Part shown: positions 32,311-43,505 of the stretch, piece after piece
How the letters are laid out: every line of letters starts with the position of its first letter
How positions within the stretch are numbered: the stretch's first letter is position 1
NCBI GenBank assembly: GCA_047967505.1
Contig: CM106538.1
Reading direction: 5' to 3' (one strand)
DNA length: 64,000 nucleotides
Source of the DNA: Dipteris shenzhenensis
Lineage: Eukaryota > Polypodiophyta > Polypodiopsida > Gleicheniales
The notes under the pieces: generated by a model
What the model was told of the DNA's origin: nothing
Databases searched by the model: none
The model's input: only the letters and a program-made list of their open reading frames with translations
Translations under genes and position numbers: made by a program

Positions 32311-34057
32311 TGATACGCCAAAAGAAAACACATACACCTACACCAATAACTGCAACCAAAGTAGTCTCTAGGAACCGTCAAGTCACATTCACGGAACTAA
32401 AACCTCTCAGAAATCCTCTTCCTCACATAATCCAAAATATAAAATACATTCTGGCAATTCACCTTCACTGGGCAGCTTCACATGAGCCCACTCATCAGCG
32501 ACCACATGATAAAGCAAAGACCAATAGCTACCATGCTTAACAGAGAACACTTTCTCCATGTGGAAATCCTCTGGAAAAACTACCTCATCAACCATACATA
32601 CATCCAATTCCAGAGATAGATACATTGCTCATCTTTCACCACACAAGAACAGTTGGGATCAAAAGCAAGTGGAGAAAAAAAAAAACTCCTATAGATGGAG
32701 CGTATACACCAGTACCCAGAGCAACGGTATCCAACCACAGGACTCGAGACAAACTCCCCACAACCTGACGATGATCAGACCCAGTAGCACAGAAAAAACA
32801 CGATTCAATATGCACAAGTCATTGATGGCTTCCAGATCTGCATAGCTGCCATAGACTCCTTCTCACAGACCAACAAACGATCAACCATGCACGTCAAAAT
32901 TGACTACATTCTTCAGCAAGCTAGCAAGTTCCTTACGCAGTCATATCACATTCTTCTTCCTTCACATCCCAGGTAGGTTGCAAGTGATTCTTGCTCCATC
33001 AACGCAACCCACATACGTACATTGATCTGAAGAAAACTTCACTTCTGCCCACAGGTCAACCAGCTTTTACTTCTGTTTATCTGAAAGAAACGACGAACAG
33101 CCTTCAGCGATCAGCATCACAAGGACTAGAGTCAGCACCATCGATCATATTCATTACGATGAACCCGCAAAAGACCTGCCATCAGCGCTATGCATCATCA
33201 TGGTGAAGAAGTTTTCAGTTCCCTTAGAAATCTTTCTTCACAATCAACGCAGCAACACGAGTCAGGAGTGTATCAGTTTGTAGCAGGGAGCAAGTAACTC
33301 CACGCATTCTCTATGATGAGCTCCCAGCACCTTAGGCAGAGCTCCAATCTTTGAGATCGTCCAGGAGAGTACGCTCCAGCAAGCTTCAAAACTATGCAGT
33401 CCCCTCTCTCACTTACGTGCAGCCCGTCCTTTTTCTCGTTCAGCCTTCAAACCTTTTTTGGCAGTCTCTCTTGGCAGCCCCACGTACCTTCATGCATGCC
33501 CACGTTGTTTGTTCTGGATGAATCCAACCATCTCATCGTTGATCCAGCCATGTCACCAGTGCATTAAACCACTCTCAAAAATTTCCCCCAAATCACACCC
33601 CAAGCATTAATTGCACCACAATTCTAGGCTTAGGCTCACACAATTCAACATTTAACACCCGATTACTCATAGACCAACCACATAATCCACTTATCCCTAA
33701 CACACATGAAATTTACATGACGCCTCAAATACAAGAAGGAAACTACTCCCATCATCATAGCATATGACTTTAGGAACAAGCATGAAAAACACATATCAAC
33801 TTGTAACCACACATGCACATTGGATACTTGCTCTGGGAACCCCTGGTACATCCACATTGCGTTTTCTTCATCACTTCCCATTGTTCATGCAAAAATATTT
33901 ACATTACTCACAAAATTTACATCAGTAGAGTTCCAATTTCTTAAAAAACATGGCTTCGCTGTGGTTAACCCCCCATCACAACCCCTTGTGTATGTACAAG
34001 TGTCTACCTTCCCTTATCTAGAGAGTGCATCTTCCCACTACTTTTTTTGTCTTATCA
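32311..34057 (-). repeat. Solo LTR of the dual-RNase-H gypsy family, 1.75 kb
   Basis: TGATACGCC...GTCTTATCA ends, flanks ACGC/ATGC (target duplication with one CpG-type change). It matches the LTRs at 14533 and 18915 in order (CCACGCATTCTCT, TTGCTCTGG, CATTGC.TTTC.TCAT). No internal region, so recombination between the two LTRs of a former full element is the likely origin. Open frames here (32558-32845 etc.) are chance. Confidence 0.75.
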
Positions 34058-34069
34058 ATGCTCTAGGAT

Positions 34070-34860
34070 TCCATATGCAGTATATGCAGAGGAGGGCCTC
34101 ACAGAAGCAACGTTGTAGATCTGGGTTTCTCACGCTCAGGGTGGACAGCTATCGCCTTCACATGTGGTTGCAGCGCTCATTGGTGCTAGTGATTTCTACC
34201 ACTCGGTTGCTAGCACCAGGAGACGTGACATTATCAGATGGGAAATTGGAGTTAGGCATTTAGCGGCCCTGCAGAGGGAAGAGCAAAAGAGGCCTACAGA
34301 TGCTTGGATTCAGGAACACGCCTTGCTGTAGCAAGGGCTTATCAGTAGACACTACTAGATCAGAGAGTAGAGTGTGCCTTTCATACACGAGAATCTTTTT
34401 GGACTCAGATGTGAGGTAGAGTCAATAAGCACTCCTTCTGCCTCCCTTTTGACAGCAAATCCTGACACGCATGCCAGAGATGATGCCAGATTTCTTGAAT
34501 GGTAGGGTATTCCTATGTTGGTGAAACCAGATATGTGGACCTCACTAGACGCACCTTCCACCAACATAGAGTTCAGGACTGCACTTCTTGCCCTTCATAA
34601 AGGCAAGTGCCTGGGTTTAGATGGGATTACCCCCTCCTTTTTCAGTACTTTTTGGGATATTTTTGGGGATCACATTACCTTAGTCCTGCAGGGCATTTGG
34701 GACTCTGGTGAGATGCCGGAATCACTTATAGATGGCCTCATTCATCTTATTCCAAAGGGGGCAGCAGGAATTTAGTGTCTTAGTGGAGACCGATTACTCT
34801 TTTAGGCACTTGCTACAAAATCGTGGCAAAAGCAATCAGCCTATGCTTGCAGCTCATACA
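34070..34860 (+). pseudogene. LINE linker and RT N-terminus
   Basis: MQRRASQKQRCRSGF linker (34080-34260) and RT blocks: LALHKGKCLGLDGITPSFFS, IPKGG, WRPITLLGTCYKIVAKAIS. At about 34858-34861 the sequence jumps to post-RT words (FSSPQVPFVP/LTSGPLRPLLW), so the catalytic core is deleted. Confidence 0.75.
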
Positions 34861-36430
34861 CTTCAGCTCACCTCAGGTCCCCTTCGTCCCCTCTTATGGC
34901 TGCTATCTTGAAGGCTTGGGCTAGCTTTAGGAGTATTATTTCAAGAGTTTTTCCTTTTTCTCGTGAAGAGATAGACAAGCAACCTATCATGAGGAACAAC
35001 AGCATACTTGATGATCATGGAAGACCACTTGGTGCCCCACACTATATGTAGTGGTCCAAGTGGGAGAGAGGCTCTGCCTCCACAGTGGGGTCCTTCACAA
35101 GCAGAATTCAGTAGATTGATGTAGCCATTCCACTGGATTGGATGGAAATAGATGATATGCCTATTTTTGTGTTCCACTTGGATGGGCGCATTCACTAGAG
35201 CAGGCATTCCTCTATAGGTTACTGTGGTCTATGTTGCACATGAGGGTGCCCTAGTCTTTGATTCCTTGTGGATGGCTGGCTGTCCAGATCGACTGATGAT
35301 GTTTTATTAGAGACTCCATTCCAGCTGGTTAGGATTGTTGAATTGGTGGAGCATGACTCAGACACGGAGTGGTACTTACACCCTCACCCATGTCTTGTTA
35401 TCCTAGGAGCATGGAGATTATGGCTTTATGGGGGTGTTCCCCTAAAATACTTGCAGTGGGATCCTGAGAAATGGGAATGGATTGATAAAGGGCACTGAGA
35501 GAAGAACCTTCCCTTCTTTTGTTACACTGTTAGTACAGCCAGGAGATTCCAGTTGAGCTGTAGAGGTTGGAGGCCCTCCAGAGCACCCCATTGGGAGTGT
35601 TATGAGATTTCAGCTGACATACGGAAGAATTTTTGGAGGAGACTTTGGAAATCCCGTAGGAATAGAAAAATCACTCTATTTTTTTGACTTTTATCCATGG
35701 CGGGATTGCTGTGAACCTTTTAGAGGTCCACGTTCGGAGCTGACCCTACTTGTTCTCATTGCCTCTCTGCAGTGGAGTCAGTTTAGCACTGCCCTTGGGA
35801 TTGTAGACAAGCCAGGATAATTTGGAAGTAGACAGTCAGGATTTTCAGTACCTTTATTGATCGCGCCCTTCTTCATGAATTGGGGCTCAGTTGCTCAGTT
35901 CTCTCTTTTAGGGCCCCAGGTCTTCTATGAGAGACATGACTCATCTTGGGCTTTATTGATTAGTTGAGCCATGCTCTCTAGATGATGTTCATGTTCACCT
36001 TTCAGACCTGTGCATGCGTCTATGGACTCTTCCTGGGAGATATTGGTGAGTATTATAGTATGGCATATTTGGAGAGCCAGATGCACAGAGGCTTTGGATG
36101 GATCCCAGGTCCACCCTTCTTATACCTTGGCCAATATATCGACATACACTATACATACACTGATGGCCATCTGGGCGACCATGCAGGGGTCCTCACGTGC
36201 AGCCTCTGCTAGGAGAGCATTATATTTTAGGGAATGGTGGGCCTCCCCTTTCTTCTTTGAGACTACTACAAGGTTGAGATGGCATTTTCAGCCTCAACCT
36301 TGGTTGTTTTCTACCTCCTTTTGAGGGGTGTTTTCTCATGCATGGCATGATGTATTTTCGCCTTGAGCTTTTGCTCTCGTGGGTTTTGTTCATACTTGAT
36401 AGAAGTTTTTTTATGGGGAGGCAAAAGAAT
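34861..36430 (+). pseudogene. LINE ORF2 C-terminus and 3' UTR
   Basis: Continuous with the minus-strand LINEs at the protein level: GAWRLWLYGGVPLKYLQWDP (35400), KITLFF (35670), TFGADPTC...CLSAVESV..CPWDC (zf-RVT, about 35730-35815), WRARCTEALDGSQVHPSYTL (36080). The 3' UTR ends near 36420. At least five lesions. Confidence 0.75.
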
Positions 36431-36434
36431 TGTA

Positions 36435-36890
36435 CATCCTGCTGCCACACTGAGATACCCAAAAGGATCCTTGACTTTCTTTTAAAAATATGAGGCCTAG
36501 TGAATGAGAGCTAGGCCACTAAATCCCAAGTAATGAAGAAAGGGTAGGAGGAAAACCTGCACCACAGTTGTGCTGTCCCAATCCAATGATTTGGCCTATT
36601 TGGACTCCCAAAGACAGTGCTGAATAGACTCAGAAGCAGCTGATAAGCACCAAGGACAAGGGGGATCAGCTCAAAAAAATCCTCTTGCACTGATGTACTA
36701 CAATCCCTCCATGAATAGAAGGCCATAGAAAGGACATTGACTATCGCAGTCTTGAGGGACTCTAGAGGCTCCTCCAAAAAGATCTCTGAATCTCATGATC
36801 TAAAAGCACTCCCAACAATGAGCCCTAGAAGGTCTCCAACCACTTTCAGTAATCTGAAATTTCTTGGCTTTACTCGCATGGTTGTTTCCT
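36435..36890 (-). mobile_element. LINE C-terminal fragment, minus strand
   Basis: Minus-strand frame 36777-36511 and flanks parallel the LINE zf-RVT region at nucleotide level (CTGAATAGACTCAGAAGC, CACCAAGGACAAGGGGGATC, GGTCTCCAACCACT). Strongly decayed; directly abuts the 3' end of the + strand LINE. Confidence 0.6.
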
Positions 36891-37745
36891 ACAATCCACT
36901 CCCATATACATTTTGCAATCTTTCTCGTTATTATAGGAGCACAGCTGGCTTTACATTTGCAAAAGGCAGGTTAGGGGGCATGGTGGGAGCCATTGTCTGT
37001 TGGGAGGTCTGGTTCTCTCTGCAGGTGTTATTAAGGCCAGATGCCAGTGGTGTGAGGTGCAAGAAATGCATAAAACTTATGACTGTGGGTGTTGATGTGA
37101 TACTACTTGTGGCTTTGTTGTTAGGTTATAGTGCACTCGATGGCACAATGATGGTACGATTATGGTATGGAGTAGTCTGCGGTGCTGGTGATGGTGCAAT
37201 TGCATGATAGAATAGAGCAAAAGGAAAGGCCAAGGCATATGCTTGTGAGAACCATAACAGGGATGCAAGTACTAGAGCAAAAATGGGACTTTCCACAGTG
37301 TCCTCTTCTTGAGCAAGTGACTCCTTGATATTCATGTCCTTTTCCTTGGTTGCTTCTGGCTTTGCCCCTCCTTGCTTGAATCTCAGCTTCATAATTTTGA
37401 TTTGGCAGGATATCTTCAACCACGTTTACTCTTTTATAGAATTGCTCTATGTCCTCATCTATGTATTCGATTTTTTTCATCTCAGTCTTTCTTCTTCTGT
37501 GAGGGGTATTTTTTCTGGACTCTCTCAACCTCCTCCTGCTCTGATAAGCCTTCTCGACTGTGTAACTACAGGGGCATACTCAAATAATCTTGCAAGCATC
37601 TGTCTCAATTTAGACTATGTGACACTTTTCCCAAAACATTGTCTATATTTTTGGCATGAATGATATTGACCAAACTCACCAAAGTAAGCAAGTCCACTTC
37701 TCGGACGATATAGAGATTACTCATAAAAAATCTTCAATACAATAG
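36891..37745. other. Unassigned; weak coding on minus strand
   Basis: A 122-residue minus-strand frame (37528-37160) is Lys/Arg/Glu-rich (RESRKNTPHRRRKTEMKKIE) and then hydrophobic. It could be TE gag/linker sequence. No domain is recognised. Confidence 0.3.
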
Positions 37746-38840
37746 GCGTGCTTGCACCTCAAGCCTCTCTTCTCTCCTTCCTCAATGATGCTCCCTTCTA
37801 CCTTCACCCTTGCCTTCATCCTTGTTGGGCTCATCCCTAGCAACGATTTGAGTCTTGTCCCATTGGTACAATCTCCTCCCTTCTGTCTCCTTGGTTATCC
37901 TCCTATTCTCCTTAGCCATTCCACTGCTTCGTCTACTGATGGCTTTGGAGACTTTCTGACTGTGCCATCCTCTGCCTCGTCAATGCTATTTGAACAACTT
38001 CATGTGCAATTCCTAGTGCCTCTGTCATGTATTGAGATGGACCGGGTCAAATCATGTTTGTTGACACAACTTGCCTTTCTCCACGTGCATTGCCGCTGCT
38101 ACCTTAACTCCATGTGCATCCCTCCTAGTTGCTCTGATTGGTATTGAGATGAATGGTTAGCTCACATTGGTTGACACAACTTGTTTGCCATCACCTTTAG
38201 CTGTCCCGGTAGCCACATGGTTGCTTGGTCAAGTAGTGAGGCCGCATAGTCACTCTAGTTACTGAACTAATTGCACATATCATCCCCCTTGTATAGAGGT
38301 TCTATGATGAATGCCTTAGGTTGTCGTTGTACCAATGACCTTTCAGGTCATCCAACTCCATCTTTAAATGCTATTTTTGGGACAGCATACGCTGCTTGTA
38401 ACATGTGGAGTTGAAAAGGGCTGCATGTAACTGTGCAAAAGTATCATCCATGACCCGCTGCACCATTAGAAAGGCTGCAATGCGATGATCCTCCAAACTC
38501 CAAAGCCTTGACTGGTGCAAGAGTATCAAGGGTGAGGTAACAGGTGGGAGCCTTGGTTGTGGCAGTGCTAAGATGGAAATGCCAACTCTAGCACAACTAC
38601 CATGCCACTCTACACTTCCCCACAATACACCTTCGTCATGTCACCTCTACCCCTCAGTTAGCCACCTTTTCCCTCTACCACTAGACTTGCCCCATCTTCC
38701 TTTGAGATTCTCCTCACTACTTTTAGTCTCATGCTACTGTCCACTCCCCCATCACTTAATGACCCCCTATAACCCAGGTCCCAGCCCTCATTCATGCCAT
38801 ACCTATACCCATCACTCCAAGCACACACGATCCCACCCAA
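37746..38840. other. Unassigned; imperfect 105-bp direct repeat
   Basis: TATTGAGATG(G/A)A...GTTGACACAACTTG words occur at about 38030-38078 and 38142-38190, a diverged direct repeat of about 110 bp. Pro/Ser/Leu-rich frames on both strands reflect the C-rich composition. No domain. Confidence 0.35.
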
Positions 38841-39505
38841 GGCCTAGGAGCAGTTCATCATGGAGGTCCACTGCCTTCGTGCATGAGAGATGGCATATGA
38901 CCCCCTCTTCCACAGCCTTGGTCTGGAGATATCAAAGCTCCATGGGGAGGTGGCAACTGTAGCGACTGCCCCAAACAGCGGGCCAGTGGTAGAGGCACAA
39001 ATACCCAGCGGGCCAGTGGTAGAGGCACAAATACCCACCATACAATCGGCTATTGCAGAGACTTCCAGATGGGTGCACGTCGCGAAACAAGAGCTGCGAA
39101 GGCCACTGTTTCAGCCATCATCTTGGACTAATAGGTAGAGAGCCAATAAGGCTTTCAACATCAGAGTACGGCGATCCCCTACATAGCCTTCACTCCAATG
39201 AGGATGCGACTACTTTCGTGGTCTCCAACCTTGGAGTCCTGGAGCATGGGATTGAGGGGGCGCAGCGGGTAGGACGAGACCCCAATGGAGAGCAGCCCCT
39301 TTCATCCACTTCACGGATACTCAGGTTCGCCTTGCAACACTAGGCAGACGATCAACCCTACAAGATCACACATAGATTTTCATGGATGAGGACCTCACAC
39401 CTTTGCAGGAGAAGAGTGGCACACCCTCCTATAGCAACAAACCATGACCTACAAGGAGAGGAAGTGGGCAATGGTTCGAGATGGGCAGCTTCTGATAGGG
39501 TCCTC
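38841..39505 (+). other. Unassigned ORF region with 30-bp tandem repeat
   Basis: Frame 38890-39138 encodes DPLFHSLGLEISKLHGEVA and a 10-residue unit SGPVVEAQIP occurring twice in tandem (38977-39036). It could be a gag-like or LINE ORF1 piece. No recognised domain. Confidence 0.35.
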
Positions 39506-39665
39506 GACGGGCATTGGCATTTCAGCCTCAAACTTGGTTATTTTCTACCTCTTTTTGAGTTCTTTCTTTCTCATGCATTGCATGATGCATTTCCGCCTTG
39601 AGTTTCCGCTTGCGGGTTTTATTCATAGTTAATGGAAGTCTATTTTTTGCAAAAAAAAAAACTTG
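39506..39665 (+). mobile_element. LINE 3' UTR fragment with poly(A)
   Basis: Matches the 36280-36430 LINE end word for word in part (CAGCCTCAA(A/C)CTTGGTTNTTTTCTACCTC, CATGATGCATTTCCGCCTTGAG, TTAATGGAAGTCTATTTTTT) and ends in ten A residues at 39652-39661. A very short, 5'-truncated insertion. Confidence 0.75.
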
Positions 39666-40100
39666 CAGCCCTAAAGCTTTACAACAGCGGAGCGAAAGAC
39701 ATGTTTTCGATTCCAGTGCATACAATCCCTAAACTCAGTTGAGATCATCTCAAGCAATATCTTCACTCACATATGACATGTCGGGCTTCTAAACAGAGTG
39801 TAGACAGCCAAAGATATGCAAGCCAATTAGTAAAAAAAGACTATATGTTGTATCTGACAACACGCTGCAAGACAAAGGACTTCCTGCGCAACCCGACCAG
39901 GTTTGTAGCAGGTATACAAAGACTCTAACGGCCAGCTGCTCGGACAAAGACACACTGAATAGACTAGCACATAGAAAGCCTGGAGGGCTTGATAAAAAGG
40001 ACCAGAACCTTCGGCATGAAGTGTTAAGGTAGGACGCCTGTTGCTGCCTCTATTTGTTGCTTCATGCTCTAGAAACTACGATCTCTTTGCATGAAGATCG
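39666..40100. other. No gene recognised
   Basis: About 430 bases with no frame of interest; probably upstream RT sequence of the following gypsy, too decayed to read. Confidence 0.35.
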
Positions 40101-41225
40101 CCATATGGTGGGTTATTATCGAAGATCATCCGGTTCTATGCGGACATAGTTGTGGCGCTGACAAAACTCCTCCGCCAGGAGCATTCCTTCGTCTAGTCCA
40201 CATCTCAGCAATTGGCATTCAACAATCTCAAAGACCATTTGGTGAAGGCGCCCATCCTACAGCAACCCCAATGGGATATCATTTTTCATGTACATGTAGA
40301 TGCAAGCGGGCTGGTCATTGGCGTAATATTGGCCCAACCGGATGTGGAGCACAAACTGGAACTGCCTGTGTACTTTGCTAGTAGACAACTCAATGGTGTA
40401 GAACGAAACTATAGTACTGCTGAGCGCGAGGGCTTGGGCATGGTTTATGCCATGACAAAGTATCGACACTATCTCTTGGGCAATAAGTTTATTATCATCA
40501 CTGATCATCAAGCTCTCAAGTGTTTACTAAAAAGACCCACACTTGGGGGATAGATTGAGAGATGGATACTTCTTTTCCAAGCATTCGACGTTGACATTGT
40601 AGTGCGAGCAGACTGATTGCATCAACCTACGATCATTTCACACGAATCTCTTCGGGTGAAGCAGCAAAACAATAGGTGTGGATGATGAATTGTTAGATGC
40701 GGGCCTCTTCGGTGTGACAATGCTAAGGGATGAATGCTTGTTTGCTGTTGATTGCTTTCCACCATGGTATGCAAACATTGTACATTTGTTGTCCAAGGGT
40801 GAGTTTCCTAAAGGGCTAACCCCAGCACAAAAGAGGAAACATATAATTCAGGCTGGCCCCTTTAAACTGATTGCTGGGTAGTTATACAAGCTAAAGAAAG
40901 ACACATCCAGAGGCAATGCATGCTCCCTCATGAAACATGAGCCATTCTTAAAGAGAATCAGTCAGGCATGGGGGTGGTCATATGGACCCTGGAGGCCACC
41001 ACTAGGAAGATAATATGCACGGGGTCGTGGTGGCCAAAGTTGTTTCAAGACAAGATATGCTCATGTGCGCCTGTGTGACTCATGTCAAAGAGCTGAACCC
41101 AAGCCTACCCGACGTGAGTACCTTCCCCTTAAACCATTCAGCCCTATGCCAACCTTCTATAGATGGGGATTTGATTTTGTTGGACCCATCTCTCCTACCA
41201 CACAACGAGGTACTTTTAAAAATAA
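40101..41225 (+). pseudogene. Non-chromodomain gypsy: RT end, RNase H, integrase start
   Basis: RT/connection: VGYYRR, RFYADIVVALTKLLRQEHSF. RNase H: HVDASGLVIGVILAQPDVEH, YFASRQLNGVERNYSTAERE, KFIIITDHQALKCLLKRP (40212-40553). Integrase leader and finger: DCFPPWYANIVHLLSKGEFP (40735-40810), LYKLKKD, CDSCQRAEPKPTRREYLPLK; core start WGFDFVGPISPTTQRG (41160-41210). RNase H wording differs from both other gypsy families here. It stops at an (AAAT)n tract at 41220-41236. Multiple frameshifts. Confidence 0.75.
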
Positions 41226-41448
41226 ATAAATAAATAAGTGTCTGGCTTTTCATTTAGTTGGCTTTCATTGGGTTTCACTCTCCCTACTTTCTCAATACAC
41301 TTTTTGGGCATTTATCCCCTGAATAGTATCAGCTCCACTCAGGTGTGAATGGGTCACCCTCAAGGCTCCAAGTCACACGTCTTTTTCGATCCAAGGACAC
41401 AGGGGAAAGCATGCCTTACTACTCCTTACTTCCAAGACAAAGCAATTG
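41226..41448. other. (AAAT)n tract and unassigned sequence
   Basis: A four-unit AAAT/AAATA tract followed by sequence with no coding or repeat signal; marks the break of the gypsy integrase. Confidence 0.4.
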
Positions 41449-41675
41449 AGTTGGGACATATCATGACTCGGTCACTCTGGGTGACTGGACACAATATGAC
41501 ATAGTCACCCAACCAACTTGGGACGTATGACATGTCATGTCACTCTGGGTGACACAGGACACAACATGATGCAGTCACTCGACCAACTTGGGATATATGA
41601 CATATCATGACTCAGTCACTCTGGTGAAACAGGACAGGGCATGACACATTAGACATCTCATGACTCAAGGTGGTT
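41449..41675. repeat. Minisatellite, unit about 70-90 bp
   Basis: Three imperfect units share TTGGGA(C/T)(A/G)TATGACAT(A/G)TCATG, GTCACTCTGG(G)TGA and GGACACAA.ATGA.(A/G)(C/T)AGTCAC. Content is dominated by TGAC/GTCA words. No coding. Confidence 0.75.
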
Positions 41676-41739
41676 TCGTACCCATGTTGCAAGAAGGAGT
41701 GTGTCAATATCTCTATAGGCACCTTTGCACCAACTCTTC

Positions 41740-41885
41740 TGTCTATGGATGTCCACTCTCTCTTTGACCTCACTCTCTCTCTAAATACACACTCTCTCTA
41801 GAAAACTTTCTATAGACTCTCGCTAAATGCACTCTCTCCAAAAAACTTTCCTCACTTTCTCTCTAAATGCACTCTCTCACTAGAC

Positions 41886-41919
<34 letters not shown>

Positions 41920-42250
41920 GCACGCACGAAATCCCTTCCCTCAATCTGTCTAGTTATACTCTCTCTCTAAACGTAATCTCTTTCTAGGTGTCTCTCTCGC
42001 CCTGGTGACAAGCTTCCTTCTCCCTTCTCTCACCTCGGGTGCCTTTCCTTCTCTCTCCCCCAAGCAACAACTGATAAGTCTCCACCGGTTTAAAATCCCT
42101 TCTCTCTGCACCGCTGCAAACTCCCTTCTCTCTCCTCGGTGACATTTGCCTTGTCTCTCTGTAGGGTGTAAACTCCTGTCTCTCTCCTCCGTTCCATTTG
42201 CCTTCTCTCTCCATGGGTTTGCCCTCTCCTCAGTGACAATTGGCTCCTCT
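41740..42250. repeat. CT-rich low-complexity tract with (CT)n
   Basis: (CT)n at 41887-41920 within a 500-base pyrimidine-rich stretch of degenerate units (ACTCTCTCTCTAAA, TTCTCTCTCC). Arg/Glu-rich frames on the minus strand are artefacts. Confidence 0.8.
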
Positions 42251-42896
42251 CTCAAATAGGCACAAGGGGTGCTTGGTCACCTTCATGCCGGGAGGAGAGA
42301 GTGTCACATGTCATGTTGGCTTGGCGTTTCTCTGGGTGAACATGGAGGTTTGGTGTCCTGTAGCTTTGGTGGCATGAACAAGGAGGTTCGGTCTCCTCTA
42401 GCTTTGGTGAAGTGAACAAGGAGGTTCGATGTCCTCTAGCTTTGGTGGCATGAACAAGGAGGCTCAATACCCTAAAAGGACCAAGGCTTCGTCTTCTCCA
42501 TTCGGGTCCATCTGTTGCTACACATGATCCATTTGCTACACCGGGCCTAGTATAACTATGATTTCGGATGAGGACAAGGATCATCATGCAGGGGCTTTTC
42601 ACAGCGCATCTAGCAACTTCAATTCTGATCATGGAGTGTCAGACTATTCACTCTCTCCTGCTATACAGCAAGCGGCATCTCGGGAGGCATCCAATGGTCG
42701 TAGCAGCGATAAGCGTGCCTTGGATCATCCCTCCAAGCTTCGGGTGGTCTTCAAGACACTTCTCGATCCATCTCTCCATCTTTCATCCGTGCTATCTATA
42801 GGGAAGATTGAGGCGCTATCCCTCATGGAGTTTGACACCATTGATTTTCCTCCAGTGGTGGATGCTCTGTTATGCACAACATTCTTCCGTAGCTAT
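42251..42896 (+). other. Unidentified ORF 5' part, interrupted by an LTR element
   Basis: 42290-42480 has three diverged units (GTGAACA(A/T)GGAGGTTCG, TCCT(C/G)TAGCTTTGGTG) of about 52 bp. From 42558 an open frame gives MISDEDKDHHAGAFHSASSN, a Ser-rich stretch, then LRVVFKTLLDPSLHLSSVLS and FDTIDFPPVVDALLC. It is cut at 42896 by the LTR element, and resumes at 52435 with GMSYKYL, GVHLFLSFHPRHPACLWLV. The function is unknown; LINE ORF1 or another TE protein is possible. Confidence 0.4.
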
Positions 42897-43027
42897 TGTT
42901 GGAATATGAAGCCAAAGTGAGTCTAAAATGAGTGTTCTAGATGGTCTAGGTGTGGTTTTATAGTCTAGTGAGTCCTAGTCATGCCACGTGTCATATTGGG
43001 AGATATCACATAGACATTGACTTTCTA
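42897..43027 (+). repeat. 5' LTR of the gag-only element, left part
   Basis: TGTTGGAATATGAAGCC start. It runs with small differences along 52116-52250 and is cut at TTCTA by the chromovirus insertion. Confidence 0.85.
43023..43027. other. Target-site duplication TTCTA (left)
   Basis: Uninterrupted LTR copies read GACTTTCTAGAGTC here. The left flank of the chromovirus ends GACTTTCTA and the right flank (49906-49910) starts TTTTAGAGTC, so a 5-bp duplication with one C-to-T change brackets the element. Confidence 0.8.
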
Positions 43028-43490
43028 TGTTACGCTCTAGTCGAGGTAGCATGACCTCGGAAGAATCAGTCGACATTTCCCTTTAAAGGATCTATCTCTG
43101 TAATATATGTGTATGCGCTTTATGTAAATGATCGGGAGGGATTTAATGTCAAGGTCCTAGGTGAGGGCTGATAGCACCAGACTAGGTAGATCTAAGGCCA
43201 AGGGCCTAGTGCAATGATTGTGCCTAGGGGCAAAGGAATTAATGCATCCCAAGAGAGGGGTGGAATGTTACATTAGTAAGGCCCTATATGGATGACATGT
43301 GGCATCTAGATCTATCTAGGGAATTGGGGCTTGTTGAGGCTAGAGAGAGAAGAGAAGAAAATGATTCACGTTGAATTTGTAACGTAGATCTCTGTCTGCT
43401 TGTCAGCCTCAGCGAGATATGGCTGGGTGGAGATTCGTGGTGCTGCTCCCGTGATCTGCAGTAGAATCTAGAAGAGGAAGTTGTTTGACA
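43028..43490 (+). repeat. Left LTR, direct orientation
   Basis: TGTTACGCTC...GTTTGACA, 463 bp. Purine/pyrimidine content and TATATGTG at about 43100 are compatible with a U3 promoter. A tRNA-Met primer site lies two bases beyond. Confidence 0.95.
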
Positions 43491-43492
43491 AT

Positions 43493-43505
43493 TGGTATCA
43501 GAGCC
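43493..43505 (+). other. Primer-binding site for initiator tRNA-Met
   Basis: TGGTATCAGAGCC, a full 13-base match to the usual plant site, confirming that the left LTR is the 5' LTR. Confidence 0.9.

Larger units (their letters stand above)
30894..36430 (+). mobile_element. Long LINE, plus strand, split by a solo LTR
   Basis: Order: ORF1 C-terminus (about 30894-31540), endonuclease (31550-32310), solo LTR (32311-34057), linker and start of RT (34080-34858), deletion of the RT core, then post-RT, zf-RVT and 3' UTR (34861-36430). It ends with the family 3' UTR (CCTTGAGCTTTTGCTCTCGT, TTGATAGAAGTTTTTTT). Reading frames are broken throughout. Confidence 0.8.

Noticed and set aside
32558-32845. Open frames within 32311-34057
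   Set aside because: The span is an LTR (same family as 14533-15894); LTRs of this family are non-coding.
41950-42255. Arg/Glu-rich frames on the minus strand
   Set aside because: Direct product of the CTCTCT/GAGAGA tract.
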